Source: VYFG01 sp965248685 (GTDB taxonomy: Bacteria; Pseudomonadota; Gammaproteobacteria; Arenicellales; Poriferihabitantaceae). From it: 64,000 nucleotides of DNA. Under the pieces are notes generated by a model, which was given only the letters and a program-made list of their open reading frames with translations, did not search any database and had not been told where the DNA came from. Positions 24,410-33,958 of this stretch are shown here, piece by piece. The position numbers and the translations under genes are program-made. Within the stretch, counting starts at the first letter, position 1. Each line of letters begins with the position of its first letter. The DNA is taken from NCBI GenBank assembly GCA_965248685.1, contig CBDFKC010000003.1, positions 558,001 to 622,000 on the forward strand, in the 5' to 3' direction.

Positions 24410-24976
24410 ATGTCATTGATTCTAGCCTCACAATCTCCCCGACGTAGCGAATTATTAGGGCTGTTAAATATTCCATTCAGAGTTGAAGTGGCCGACCTTG
24501 ATGAATCTCCGGTCCCGGGCGAATCCGCCGAAACCATGACCCGGCGCCTGGCCGTGGCCAAGGCAAAACATATTTACGCCAGGGGCGATCTCGCTAACTG
24601 GGTTCTTGGCGGCGATACCACGGTGGTGCTAAAGGATCAAATTTTGGGTAAGCCGGTCGATCGCTATCAAGCCATTGCCATGCTGAACCATCTGTCTGGA
24701 AAAACCCATAATGTCATTACAGCGGTGGCCCTGGTAGGCAAAAATTATTTCGGTGATGAAGTCAGCATTACCAAAGTTCGCTTCTGCGATATATCCCCGC
24801 GCCAAATAGAGGATTATTGTGACAGCGGTGAACCATTTGACAAAGCAGGTGCCTACGGGATACAAGGCTACGCGGGTAGTTTTATCCAGGATTTGTCGGG
24901 CAGTTACAGCGGCGTGGTGGGGCTGCCTTTATACCAAACAAGACTATTGCTCGAACAGGCTGGGCTTTTGACCTAG
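24410..24976 (+). CDS. maf: Maf-family nucleotide pyrophosphatase (YhdE-like)
   Basis: A Maf protein of 188 residues: LASQSPRRSELLGLL at the start (S-P-R-R-.-E-L-L), the catalytic region WVLGGDTTVV with the Asp, and GEPFDKAGAYGIQGYAGSFI, ending with GSYSGVVGLPLYQT. The pattern is that of YhdE-type dTTP/UTP pyrophosphatases, which hydrolyse non-canonical or pyrimidine nucleotides and affect cell division. The upstream ribosome binding region is now supplied by the right end of the inserted element (GAGG at 24391). Confidence 0.93.
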   Translation: MSLILASQSPRRSELLGLLNIPFRVEVADLDESPVPGESAETMTRRLAVAKAKHIYARGDLANWVLGGDTTVVLKDQILGKPVDRYQAIAMLNHLSGKTHNVITAVALVGKNYFGDEVSITKVRFCDISPRQIEDYCDSGEPFDKAGAYGIQGYAGSFIQDLSGSYSGVVGLPLYQTRLLLEQAGLLT

Positions 24977-25002
24977 CCGAATTCATCGAAAAGCCCAAGC
25001 CC

Positions 25003-26478
25003 ATGCGAGAAGAGATCCTGATCAACGTAACACCCCAGGAAACCCGGGTAGCCACCCTGGAAAACGGGATGTTGCAGGAAATTTATATCGAACGGGTCAA
25101 GAACAAGGGTATCGTCGGCAACATTTATTCCGGTCAGGTGGTTCGGGTACTGCCCGGGATGCAGGCAGCGTTTGTGGATATTGGGCTGGAACGCAACGCT
25201 TTTTTACACGCACGGGATTTAGTCAATGACCGGGAAAGCTGCGCGACTTTGCAGCAATGCGACACCGAGCTGAACATTAACTCTCTGGTTACCGAGGGAC
25301 AAAACATTCGGGTCCAGGTAGTTAAGGACCCACTCGGAACCAAAGGCGCTCGATTAACTAGCCAGATCAGCATCCCTTCCCGCAACCTGGTGTATTTGCC
25401 GAATAATGATTATCTGGGAATTTCCCAGCGAATTCAGGATCCGAATACCCGAGAGAAGCTGCTCGATATACTGCAAGAGCAGCGCTGCAATATCGAGACC
25501 ACTGGCGGGTTTATTGTTCGGACCGCAGGCGAAGAAGCCCAGGGCGAAGAGATTCGTTCAGACATGGAGTTTCTTATTCGGGTGTGGAATAAGGTGCTGA
25601 ACCGAAAAAAATCCAATAAGGCCCCCGAGTTGTTGTATCAAAGCCTGCCACTGGCCATGCGCACGGTGCGGGATCTGGTATGGCAAAACGTCAAGAAAAT
25701 TCGGATCGACTCCAAGGAAACATTTGAGTTGGTAACAAAGTTTGCCCGGGATTTGATGCCGGATGCACTGGAGCGGATTGACCATTATCCTGGTGGCCGC
25801 CCGATATTCGATTTGTATGACGTTGAAGAAGAAATTCAGCGAGCACTACAGAAACGCGTGCCGCTGAAATCTGGCGGCTATTTAATCATCGACCAGACTG
25901 AGGCGATGACCACCATCGACGTCAATACCGGAAGTTTTGTCGGCCAGCGCAATCTCGAAGATACAATTTTCAAAACCAACCTGGAAGCATCGGCAACCCT
26001 TACCCATCAGCTACGGGTACGTAATCTGGGTGGCATCATCATCGTCGATTTTATCGATATGAGCGTCGAAGACCACAAGAATCAAGTCATGCGAACCCTT
26101 GAAAGGGAGCTGGCAAAAGATCGAACCAAGACCCAGCTAAACGATATGTCACCCCTTGGGTTAGTTGAAATAACCCGAAAGCGAACCAGTGAAAGTCTGG
26201 AACGACTACTCACCGACGCCTGTCCGGCTTGCGGTGGTCGTGGTATCCAGAAAACCGCAGAAACCACCTGCTTCGAAATATTTCGGGAAATCTTACGGGA
26301 AGCCCGTCAATTTGACGCTGAAAAGTACCTTGTGTTGGCCTCTCCCGTGGTTATTGAGTTGCTCGAGGAAGAGGAATCCACCGGATTGGCTGATCTGCAG
26401 GATTTCATTCGGCGATCAATTCATCTGAAAGTAGAACCTACATTTAGCCAGGAGCAATATGAAGTTGTTCTGATGTAA
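25003..26478 (+). CDS. rng: Ribonuclease G
   Basis: RNase G, 491 residues, a 5-prime-end-dependent endonuclease in rRNA maturation and mRNA decay. The S1 domain is at about residues 35-125 (KGIVGNIYSGQVVRVLPGMQAAFVDIG); the catalytic Asp residues are in TTIDVNTGSFVG and IIIVDFIDM; the zinc link is CPACGGRG near residue 406. Length matches RNase G, lacking the RNase E C-terminal scaffold. Follows maf by 26 bases, as in other gammaproteobacteria. Confidence 0.96.
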   Translation: MREEILINVTPQETRVATLENGMLQEIYIERVKNKGIVGNIYSGQVVRVLPGMQAAFVDIGLERNAFLHARDLVNDRESCATLQQCDTELNINSLVTEGQNIRVQVVKDPLGTKGARLTSQISIPSRNLVYLPNNDYLGISQRIQDPNTREKLLDILQEQRCNIETTGGFIVRTAGEEAQGEEIRSDMEFLIRVWNKVLNRKKSNKAPELLYQSLPLAMRTVRDLVWQNVKKIRIDSKETFELVTKFARDLMPDALERIDHYPGGRPIFDLYDVEEEIQRALQKRVPLKSGGYLIIDQTEAMTTIDVNTGSFVGQRNLEDTIFKTNLEASATLTHQLRVRNLGGIIIVDFIDMSVEDHKNQVMRTLERELAKDRTKTQLNDMSPLGLVEITRKRTSESLERLLTDACPACGGRGIQKTAETTCFEIFREILREARQFDAEKYLVLASPVVIELLEEEESTGLADLQDFIRRSIHLKVEPTFSQEQYEVVLM

Positions 26479-26492
26479 GACCGGTCCAATCT

Positions 26493-26843
26493 ATGCAAAA
26501 ATTCCTAATAAAATATGCCCTGTTACTTTTGCTGGCCTCTGGCCAGCCCGGGCTCGCGATAGAAGTTGAAGAACAGACCATTCGTCAGGACCAGTGGCCG
26601 CAATACGCTAACGGAACCAGTCTGTCCAACCTGCCCCAGATCCAGCGGGTGTTAACCCTGTTTGATGAAAATGGTGGGGTACAAATCGTTATACGTTATC
26701 CTGGGGGAGAGGCTGGAATCGCCTGGGCCCGGCAACTCTACAATTGGTTTGTGGCATATGGCGTACCAAGCGCCTACCTTTCCATGGAGCCGGGGTCTGG
26801 TGCATCGGACCAATTGCTTCTGGTATTGGTTGATCGGGGGTGA
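26493..26843 (+). CDS. Secreted protein of unknown function
   Basis: A protein of 116 residues with a signal peptide (LLLLASGQPGLAIE) and a small domain in which GNAVQIVIRYPGG-type strand VQIVIRYPGGEAGIAWARQL is followed by LYNWFVAYGVPSAYLSMEPGS. Similar small periplasmic proteins next to cytochrome genes are common; I cannot name a family. It overlaps the cytochrome gene by 4 bases (GTGA), so the two are probably translated together. Confidence 0.65.
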   Translation: MQKFLIKYALLLLLASGQPGLAIEVEEQTIRQDQWPQYANGTSLSNLPQIQRVLTLFDENGGVQIVIRYPGGEAGIAWARQLYNWFVAYGVPSAYLSMEPGSGASDQLLLVLVDRG

Positions 26844-27145
26844 AAATTATTTTTGCCGCTGGAATGTGGCTGTTACTGTCAACACCGTTATTCGCCGATG
26901 CCGAGTCGGATTACAATATGACTTGCGCTGCCTGCCACAATCTCGGCGTTGCCGGGGCCCCCAAATTGGGCGATAAAGAAGCCTGGAAGGATCGGATCTT
27001 ACAGGGACATAGAGTTTTATACCGCCACGCTATCGATGGCTTTACCGGAAAAAAGGGCGTGATGCCACCCAAAGGCGGCTTTACTCAGTTATCCAATAAT
27101 CAGGTCAAGACCATTGTAGAATTCATGGTTTCAAAGGTACAGTAA
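26840..27145 (+). CDS. Cytochrome c5-like monohaem cytochrome
   Basis: A small periplasmic class I cytochrome of 101 residues: signal peptide ending LFADA, haem motif CAACH at about 32-36, and an axial Met in GVMPPKGGF near residue 75. The pattern matches the cytochrome c5 family, an electron carrier. It starts with GTG at 26840, 4 bases inside the previous gene. Confidence 0.93.
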   Translation: MKIIFAAGMWLLLSTPLFADAESDYNMTCAACHNLGVAGAPKLGDKEAWKDRILQGHRVLYRHAIDGFTGKKGVMPPKGGFTQLSNNQVKTIVEFMVSKVQ

Positions 27146-27150
27146 CCACC

Positions 27151-28119
27151 ATTTTCTCCCCAGAAAAATATTCCTCGGCCACGGGTAAGCGGCCGGACAA
27201 TCAAAGCTATTGTGGCCGCTATGCTCCTAGCCCGACAGGGCAGCTTCATTTAGGTAATCTTCGAACGGCGCTTCTTTGCTGGTTACAGGCTCGCCTCTGC
27301 GGCGGTCGAGTTCTCTTGCGGATGGATGATCTCGATAGCGCGCGTAATAAACCAGGCTCAGCAGACCAGATTCTTCAAGAGCTTGGCTGGCTCGGACTCG
27401 ACTTTGACGGAGAGGTTATTTTCCAATCGAAGCGGCATTCGCTCTATTCAGAAGTATTTCACCAGCTGCACGAGGATGGTCGGGTCTTCCCCTGCTCCTG
27501 TTCGCGCAAAGACATTGCCGAAGCATTGAGTGCGCCGGACCGGCGTGATCCTGCATTGCGCTATCCCGGAACCTGTCGCCCAACTGACTCCACAAATATC
27601 CGAGATCTAAAATACGCTTCAGCCTGGCGTTTCCAGGTGACGGACAAACCCATTGTTTTTCGTGATTGCGTGTTTGGAGTTCAACAGGTTAACCTGGCGA
27701 TCAGCCCAGGTGATTTTGTGGTACGGCGTAAAGACGGAATATTTGCGTATCAGCTTGCCAGCGTAGTTGACGATGCCTTGCTCGGCGTCAGCGATGTCGT
27801 GCGGGGAGACGATCTGCTGGATTCCACCGGACGCCAGATCGCGTTGTTCGATGCGCTTAATTATTCCGCACCAAATTTCTGGCACGTGGCCTTGATGAAT
27901 GACCAGGACGGCAACAAAATGTCGAAAAGGGACGGTTCCGGTTCAATAGCTGCGCTGCGGGCCACAGGTGTAACACCGCAATCAGTAATTGGGAAGCTGG
28001 CGCAATCTGTTGGTCTAAACACCAGCGGAGAACCCCTATCTACTGCTGAACTACTGGCCGGGTTGACGCTGCAAAACTTTACCCGGCTACTGCGATCAAT
28101 TCAGGATATCCCGGACTAG
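27151..28119 (+). CDS. gluQ: Glutamyl-Q tRNA(Asp) synthetase, start codon unclear
   Basis: GluQRS, which attaches glutamate to the queuosine base of tRNA(Asp). The signature YAPSPTGQLHLGN (HIGH motif) begins at 27220, the zinc cluster is CSCS with YPGTCR, and KMSKRDG is the KMSKS motif. The frame is open from 27100, but no ATG, GTG or TTG occurs before the TTG at 27316, which would cut off the HIGH motif and cannot be right. Candidates are ATT at 27151 (used here) or ACG at 27181. E. coli GluQRS has about 308 residues; this start gives 322. The stop overlaps the stop of the convergent apeB-like gene. Confidence 0.85.
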   Translation: MFSPEKYSSATGKRPDNQSYCGRYAPSPTGQLHLGNLRTALLCWLQARLCGGRVLLRMDDLDSARNKPGSADQILQELGWLGLDFDGEVIFQSKRHSLYSEVFHQLHEDGRVFPCSCSRKDIAEALSAPDRRDPALRYPGTCRPTDSTNIRDLKYASAWRFQVTDKPIVFRDCVFGVQQVNLAISPGDFVVRRKDGIFAYQLASVVDDALLGVSDVVRGDDLLDSTGRQIALFDALNYSAPNFWHVALMNDQDGNKMSKRDGSGSIAALRATGVTPQSVIGKLAQSVGLNTSGEPLSTAELLAGLTLQNFTRLLRSIQDIPD

Positions 28120-29405
28120 AACGGCCACGGGGAAAAACCAAAAAATCCCTGAAGCGCCTTAACCAGGATATCCTGATCCTCAACGCCCGCCAGCTCTCTA
28201 ATGGAATGCATGCCAAGTTGAGGCACACCAATGTCTACCGTTCGTACCCCCAGGCGAGTCGCTGTGATTGGTCCAATGGTAGAACCACATCCCATATCTG
28301 ATCGAACCACCACGGTTTGTACCGGTAATCCATGTTGCTCGCAGACTTGCCGAAACAAGGCCTCGGTTTCGCTGTTGGTGGCATACCGTTGGTTATGATT
28401 TATCTTGATCACGGGCCCGGCATTGATCAGGGGGCGGTGATCAGGTTCATGCTTGTCTGAATAGTTAGGATGAACCCCGTGGGCATTATCAGCAGAAACT
28501 AGCACCGAATGATCTAACCTTCTCTGCAAACTCTCCTGGTCGCGACAAATTCGCCCCAGAGTAGCAAGCAGAAAAGGGCCTTCGGCACCACTGGTTGACG
28601 CGCTGCCGACTTCCTCGTGGTCATTTAAAACAACCACTGCATTCGAGTCGGAATCGGTTTGCAATAACGCCTCTATAGCGGCATGACAACTTAACAAATT
28701 ATCAAGCCGCGCCGAGGCGATAAATTCCTGCTCGATTCCAACCAGGGCCGCCCCTTGCAGGTCATATAGACTGAGCTCATATCCAAGCACCTTCGCGATA
28801 TTTTCAATTGCCTGGTGTTCGCTCAGATGCTCAATCAGGAAACGATTAAAATCCAGAGGGTCGCCATCACACCGACACAGTACAGCGGGCAAATCCGTTT
28901 GCTTGTTGATACTGCGACTGTTGTTTACATCACGGTCCAGATGAATCGCCAGGCTAGGGATAAATGCCACTGCCCGGTCTATATTGATCAGACAATTTCC
29001 CAGCGCTCCCTGGTTGTCGATAAAACTCACCCGACCGGCAATACCGAGGTCCCGGTCAAACCAGGGCGCCAGCAAAGCACCACCGTAAACTTCCAGGGCA
29101 AGCCTGAGATAGCCGCTGGAAACATTGACTGCGTGGGGTTTGACTTTCAGACAGGGGCTGTCGGTATGGGCGCCGACCAAACGAAATCCAGCCGGCTGAT
29201 TTTCTCCTTGCCAGATAAACGCAATCAGGGAAGAATCATTGCGGGTTATGTAATATTTTCCGGGATCCAAACGGCCCCAGGAATCTTGCTCTAGCAACTG
29301 CGAAAAGCCCGCTGTTTCGAGGCGCGAAACCAGATTGGACACCGCATGATACGGGGTCGGCGACTGGCTCAGAAATCGTAGCAGCGTATCTGTGGCTCGA
29401 GTCAT
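28116..29405 (-). CDS. apeB: M18-family aspartyl aminopeptidase (ApeB/PepC-like)
   Basis: A dinuclear zinc aminopeptidase of 429 residues, preferring N-terminal acidic residues. Metal ligands: GAHTDSPCLKVKP (His), SARLDNLLSCH (Asp), and DHEEVGS (Glu pair). The C-terminal metal region is HGVHPN and MGCGSTIGPI, and QLGMHSIRE is typical. The stop codon region overlaps that of gluQ on the other strand by 4 bases (CTAG). Confidence 0.95.
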   Translation of the reverse strand: MTRATDTLLRFLSQSPTPYHAVSNLVSRLETAGFSQLLEQDSWGRLDPGKYYITRNDSSLIAFIWQGENQPAGFRLVGAHTDSPCLKVKPHAVNVSSGYLRLALEVYGGALLAPWFDRDLGIAGRVSFIDNQGALGNCLINIDRAVAFIPSLAIHLDRDVNNSRSINKQTDLPAVLCRCDGDPLDFNRFLIEHLSEHQAIENIAKVLGYELSLYDLQGAALVGIEQEFIASARLDNLLSCHAAIEALLQTDSDSNAVVVLNDHEEVGSASTSGAEGPFLLATLGRICRDQESLQRRLDHSVLVSADNAHGVHPNYSDKHEPDHRPLINAGPVIKINHNQRYATNSETEALFRQVCEQHGLPVQTVVVRSDMGCGSTIGPITATRLGVRTVDIGVPQLGMHSIRELAGVEDQDILVKALQGFFGFSPWPF

Positions 29406-29534
29406 TAAATGATTTGGGTAAGTGGAAATATACGGAGAATAGCGTAAATTCTTCCATTGTCTCCATAGTTAATTTAAAATTACCGACAATTGCGAGCTAC
29501 GCATGATCAAGGGTACCGACCCGGAACGGTCGGG

Positions 29535-30353
29535 CTAGCCAGGGCACCCGACTTGCCAGCATTGTCTATGATTTTCTCCGTCGAGCCGCACCGCAGTTAG
29601 CGCACCACCCCAGACGCAGCCGCTATCCAGTCCGATGATCCTGTTTTTTCGAATAAATCCGAGGGCAGACCAATGACCGAAAACTATTCGCCATTTCCGA
29701 CACTTCATTGCGGGGTGCAAGTACCAGGGACTCAGGTTCACCGGCTGGCTGCCGGGGGGTCCCTTTTGATCGAAATTTAGTCGTCCCTTGGCGCTGACAT
29801 AGCGCATACGAGTCAGGGTATTGGTGATAAACCGTACTCGCGCCATGCCCTGCAAATTCTTGTTCCAGCTGCCTGGCCTGCGACCATACATTTCCCGTAA
29901 AAATTCGGTATGGTTGTCGCCGCGTAGAATCTGCTCCACTTCGCCAGCCCGACGCTGTAACTTGGCCGGTCCCCAGCCAGGATATATCCCGGCATGCACC
30001 ATCAGCGTTTTCATTTCGTGATCAACATGGGCCAAAGGCAAATGGCGTATCCAGTGCAGCAACTCATCTCGGTCTGGCGCATGCAGGATTTTTTTAATGG
30101 TGTCGCCGGGTCGCGAGCGTTTTATACCAGCAGCTACCGCCAACAAATGCAGATCATGATTGCCGAGTACCACAACCGCGCTATCACCAAAGCTTTTAAC
30201 CAGACGAAGGGTTTCCAGTGAATGGGGGCCGCGGTTAACCAAGTCTCCAGTCAACCATAATTTGTCCCTTATCGGGTCGAACTGCAAATCGTCCAACAAT
30301 TCTTCCAGCGCCACGGCGCAGCCCTGAATATCACCAATCGCATATACCGCCAT
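29535..30353 (-). CDS. apaH: Symmetrical bis(5-prime-nucleosyl)-tetraphosphatase
   Basis: ApaH, 272 residues, cleaves Ap4A to two ADP. Metallophosphatase motifs: AIGDIQGC (D-x-H replaced by the ApaH GDIQG form), WLTGDLVNRGP, VLGNHDLH, and a late VFGHWSALG. Length is normal. It lies close to mlaA on the same strand (21 bases). Confidence 0.95.
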   Translation of the reverse strand: MAVYAIGDIQGCAVALEELLDDLQFDPIRDKLWLTGDLVNRGPHSLETLRLVKSFGDSAVVVLGNHDLHLLAVAAGIKRSRPGDTIKKILHAPDRDELLHWIRHLPLAHVDHEMKTLMVHAGIYPGWGPAKLQRRAGEVEQILRGDNHTEFLREMYGRRPGSWNKNLQGMARVRFITNTLTRMRYVSAKGRLNFDQKGPPGSQPVNLSPWYLHPAMKCRKWRIVFGHWSALGFIRKNRIIGLDSGCVWGGALTAVRLDGENHRQCWQVGCPG

Positions 30354-30374
30354 GGAGCGGTAAATTTTGCCTGG

Positions 30375-31127
30375 CTATTCGGTCTCCAATAATTCATCCA
30401 GGAGGTCGTCTTCCGAATCCTCTCCGGTCCCGACGCCATCATTAATCTGGTTTAACCTGGTTTGTCGATATCCTTCTCGGATAAACAGGTATTTATCCGG
30501 CTGCAGTTCCAGTATTTCCTCGGTTCCGAGAAACCTGCTTCGGGTATCAACCACTCTAGTCACGCCACCTATAAGACTCTCTGGAGAGTCTTGCAGGGCG
30601 ACGATATCGGCATAGACAAATTGCGGTATCAAACCACCAGTATCCCGCAGGTTGCTCGGACCAAGGAACGGCAATACAAGGTAAGGCCCAGACGGCACTC
30701 CCCAGACGGCCAAAGTCTGACCAAAATCTTCCCGATGGTGGGGTAGGTCCAAGCGGGTCGCAACGTCGGCAAAACCAAGAATGCCCACCGTAGTGTTGAT
30801 AATAAATCGTCCGGTGCTGACACCCGCCATCTTAAACTTGCCCTGTAGCAAGTCATTGACGATGGTCATTGGCTCCCACAGATTTGAGAAAAAGTTGCTG
30901 ATCCCATTGCGCACCGGTTGTGGCAAAACCTTTTTGTAGCCCCGGGCAACCGGTGCCAGAACATGTTTGTCCGAAGACAGGTTAAATTTGAGAATCGCCC
31001 GGTTCGCTGTTTCAAACGGATCTTTATCTACAGAACCAGTGGAAGCACATCCGCTAGCAAATACAACAAAAAGTGACAGCGTTATCAGGGTGAGGTATTT
31101 CCTCAGAGAAAAAGACATGGTAGGCAT
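30375..31127 (-). CDS. mlaA: MlaA (VacJ) outer-membrane lipoprotein
   Basis: MlaA/VacJ, 250 residues, an outer-membrane lipoprotein that removes surface phospholipids together with the Mla ABC system and OmpC. A lipoprotein signal with SGC is at about residue 27, followed by DPFETANRAILKFNL, FFSNLWEPMTIVNDLLQGK, NTTVGILGFADVA and GQTLAVWGVPSGPYLVLPFLGPSN, all family features. The C-terminal 30 residues are acidic. The partner mlaFEDCB genes are not in the window. Confidence 0.95.
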   Translation of the reverse strand: MPTMSFSLRKYLTLITLSLFVVFASGCASTGSVDKDPFETANRAILKFNLSSDKHVLAPVARGYKKVLPQPVRNGISNFFSNLWEPMTIVNDLLQGKFKMAGVSTGRFIINTTVGILGFADVATRLDLPHHREDFGQTLAVWGVPSGPYLVLPFLGPSNLRDTGGLIPQFVYADIVALQDSPESLIGGVTRVVDTRSRFLGTEEILELQPDKYLFIREGYRQTRLNQINDGVGTGEDSEDDLLDELLETE

Positions 31128-31267
31128 TTTTTGCGTATTATTGCGTGATAGACAGTATCCGCCGGATTTGGTTTCATCACTGGTGGCCCCTGAGGTTTCA
31201 GCGTCTACAAACCTTCAGTACCTGCTAGCCACCATGATACCATTTCGTCCCTATTGCGTATTACCAA

Positions 31268-31723
31268 ATGATTAACTTTAACCAAATCCATGGAAATCTA
31301 TTCGTTGGCACCTGCCCGTCCAGCCAGATAGATGTGACCCGACTACAGCAGGCGGGGATAACCGCGGTGGTCAATTTACAGAGTGACCAGGATTTAATTG
31401 CTCATAAGATAGACTGGCAAAACCTGGAAAATCTGTATTTTCAGGCTGGAATTGTCGCTTACCGAATCCCCATGATTGATTTCGATGAATCGGATATTGC
31501 GCGATTGTTACCCCAGGCAACTCGTAGTCTGGCCGGAGCGCTGGAATCCGGACATCGAGTTTATCTTCATTGCACCGCCGGGCGCGAGCGTTCTCCCACC
31601 ACTGCCGCTGCCTGGCTCACGTGGTACGGGGGTATGTCTGTTGACCAGGCGCTGGAAACCGTTAAGGGGGCCAGAAAAACCAATCCTTATGAAGGTATTC
31701 TGCGAAGGCTTGGTCGGGTTTAG
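31268..31723 (+). CDS. Dual-specificity protein phosphatase-like protein
   Basis: A protein of 151 residues with the Cys-based phosphatase signature HCTAGRERS (C-x5-R-S) near residue 103 and the general-acid Asp in PMIDFDESD. The fold is small, like DUSP/PTEN-like enzymes. Cytoplasmic, divergent from mlaA, just upstream of sfsA. Physiological substrate unknown. Confidence 0.88.
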   Translation: MINFNQIHGNLFVGTCPSSQIDVTRLQQAGITAVVNLQSDQDLIAHKIDWQNLENLYFQAGIVAYRIPMIDFDESDIARLLPQATRSLAGALESGHRVYLHCTAGRERSPTTAAAWLTWYGGMSVDQALETVKGARKTNPYEGILRRLGRV

Positions 31724-31751
31724 ATAAGATGAGAAAAATTAAATAAAGAGC

Positions 31752-32459
31752 GTGGAGTTGCCACCATTAACCGCTGGGAGGATACTGTCTCGTTACAAAC
31801 GTTTTCTCGCCGACGTTGAGCTGGAAAACGGTGAAGTGGTAGTCGCCCATTGTCCCAATACTGGTGCAATGACCGGTTGCTGGGCGCCGGGCGCCGCAGT
31901 TGAACTCAGCGCCAGTACCAACCCGAAACGTAAACTCAATTGGACTCTGGAAAGGGTTGATATGGGGCAGGGCTGGATTGGGGTTAATACCACCAGGACT
32001 AATCACATCATCGCCGAGCTGATTCGCAATAAAGAAATACCCGGGTTAACCCAATATGATTTATTGCAATCGGAGCCAGTTTATTCAGCACCGGACTTTC
32101 CGCGTTCCCGTTTTGACTTTTTACTCCGGGGCGTGGCTGGCGCGGATTGCTATGTCGAGGTAAAAAACGCGACACTACTGGTGGCCGGACAAATTCAATT
32201 TCCCGACGCGGTTACACAACGTGGCCGTAAGCATTTGTTGTTGCTCTTGGACGCAGTACAACGGGGTTATCGTGGCGTAATTCTGTATGCGATCAATCGT
32301 CCGGAAGGGCAAATCTTCACTTGCGCCAGGCAAATTGACCCGGCTTACGCAGATACTTTCCGTCAGGCCATCGACGGCGGTGTAGAAGCACTGGGGGTTC
32401 GGATCCAGCATACCGCTACCGGCGTTGGCATGGGAGGCCTGGTGGATATCGTGATCTGA
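31752..32459 (+). CDS. sfsA: Sugar fermentation stimulation protein SfsA
   Basis: SfsA, 235 residues. Features: GTG start, RILSRYKRFLADVELENGE, HCPNTGAMTGCWAPGA, WIGVNTTRTN, CYVEVKNATL and FPDAVTQRGRKHLLLL (PD-(D/E)XK nuclease-like core with E-V-K). The family has a nuclease-like fold and an OB-like N-terminal domain; its biological role in most bacteria is unclear. 28 bases after the phosphatase gene. Confidence 0.94.
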   Translation: MELPPLTAGRILSRYKRFLADVELENGEVVVAHCPNTGAMTGCWAPGAAVELSASTNPKRKLNWTLERVDMGQGWIGVNTTRTNHIIAELIRNKEIPGLTQYDLLQSEPVYSAPDFPRSRFDFLLRGVAGADCYVEVKNATLLVAGQIQFPDAVTQRGRKHLLLLLDAVQRGYRGVILYAINRPEGQIFTCARQIDPAYADTFRQAIDGGVEALGVRIQHTATGVGMGGLVDIVI

Positions 32460-32494
32460 CGACTCACCGATTGCGGCGCATTCCGCACCGGGAG

Positions 32495-33478
32495 TTATCG
32501 ATTCAGGTCCGGGGCGTCCAGATCAGGGCTCGGTTGACTACTACGTCGTAGTAAAAACACGATTCCACCAACTACCCCCTGAACCAGAATCATAGCAAGA
32601 GAAATCCAGGCAAATGCAACCGAGGACTCGGTGGCAACACCATAAATACCGAACATAAAAACAAAAATTGCGTCGCGTACTCCAATCCCGTTTATTGACA
32701 CCGGCGCCAGCATCAGAATCGTTGCCACCGGAATAATCACAAACATGTCCAGCGCCGGGACCTGAATATTCAGCGCCCAGGTCAAAATTATAAAATGGAA
32801 GATGGAGTTCAATTGCAACAGGAAGGACCAGCCAATTGCTTTAATCAAGACATCGCCGCGACCCTGATAGAGCTCGAAGCCTTTGATGATCTTGCCAGCT
32901 ACGCGTTGTACCACGCCCAGTGGACCCAAGTTTAATTCAAGAAACCAATGAATCAACCTGGAACCAGACCCGAAGACCAACCACAACACTGTTGCCATGG
33001 CGAGAAATATCAGACCCATGTAAAGCGCGATTCCGGGTATTGCTGATCGCATTTGGTGCGAAACCAATGCCGCGGTCAGGCCAAATACCACCAATGCAAA
33101 CATACCGAGGAAGCGATCAATCAAAATCACCGAGACCGCTTTCGATTTACTGCCAGCAACGCGCCACACATCGTACATTCGAGACGCGTCACCACCGATT
33201 GTTGATGGCAACAAATTGGTAAAGAACATTCCGATGGCGAATGACTGTAGCAAGAAAGGAATACCGACCTGGATATTCTGTGCTGCCAACAATGTTCTTT
33301 GGCGCATGGCGACTATCAGGTAACCAACGTAAAACAGGACGAATGCCACCACCACCAGGGTAAAATTTGCCGCCGTGATCGACTGCCAGATTGTGGTCAG
33401 GTCGGCCTTCTGCAAAATCCAGCCAATCAGGGCGGTAGAAAACGCAACTTTAGCGATAGTTAGGAGGTTTTTTTTCAT
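32495..33478 (-). CDS. UPF0104/lysylphosphatidylglycerol synthase-like membrane protein
   Basis: An integral membrane protein of 327 residues with about eight to nine helices, of the UPF0104 family (membrane half of MprF, without the synthase domain). Family segments: FAIGMFFTNLLPSTIGGDASRMYDVWR and PVSINGIGVRDAIFVFMFGIYG. Such proteins may flip lipids; the substrate here is unknown. The C-terminal end (PSPDLDAPDLNR) is short and hydrophilic. Confidence 0.88.
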   Translation of the reverse strand: MKKNLLTIAKVAFSTALIGWILQKADLTTIWQSITAANFTLVVVAFVLFYVGYLIVAMRQRTLLAAQNIQVGIPFLLQSFAIGMFFTNLLPSTIGGDASRMYDVWRVAGSKSKAVSVILIDRFLGMFALVVFGLTAALVSHQMRSAIPGIALYMGLIFLAMATVLWLVFGSGSRLIHWFLELNLGPLGVVQRVAGKIIKGFELYQGRGDVLIKAIGWSFLLQLNSIFHFIILTWALNIQVPALDMFVIIPVATILMLAPVSINGIGVRDAIFVFMFGIYGVATESSVAFAWISLAMILVQGVVGGIVFLLRRSSQPSPDLDAPDLNR

Positions 33479-33635
33479 CGGGTCCTGGGGTATTTGCCCC
33501 TAGGGATCAGTCGGGTAGCGCGACCATACCAAAATATGGCTGCTCGACAAAGCTGAACCCGGGTTAAAATAATTGTTGTGCTTGCCTTGACGAACAATCC
33601 GCTTACCTGGCTGTCGGAGCGTCGCGAAAAGATGA

Positions 33636-33920
33636 TTAACTAAAAATGTTATCGCCTAACTGATCGATTGTCATCCGGCTTTTGTTAAGGATAAGTTCCA
33701 CCGCACCATCCCGGCTGCCAGTTTTATCGGCCCGGATAAAATGATGGGTTTTAGTTTCGCCGTCGATGATTCTACTGATCACTGCTTCGGTAGACCAGCC
33801 TCCGCCACCTTCCCGGGGCGACGGAATAATACTGAAGCCCTGATATTCGGTGGCCGGGTCCGGCGTCGGCTGGGCCTCGGTGCCGTCGCCAGATAACAGT
33901 TTTTTGATAAATCCAAACAT
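33636..33920 (-). CDS. HlyU-family protein
   Basis: A protein of 94 residues matching the HlyU family: MFGFIKKLLSG, then YQGFSIIPSPREGGGGWSTEAVISR and THHFIRADKTGSRDGAVELILNK. The family is named from a Vibrio haemolysin activator, but this version lacks an HTH and is a short conserved proteobacterial protein whose role is unproved. It sits downstream of sthA on the same strand (38 bases). Confidence 0.85.
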   Translation of the reverse strand: MFGFIKKLLSGDGTEAQPTPDPATEYQGFSIIPSPREGGGGWSTEAVISRIIDGETKTHHFIRADKTGSRDGAVELILNKSRMTIDQLGDNIFS

Positions 33921-33958
33921 TTAATTCTCCAGCCTGATCAGTGATCGCAATTCGGTTT

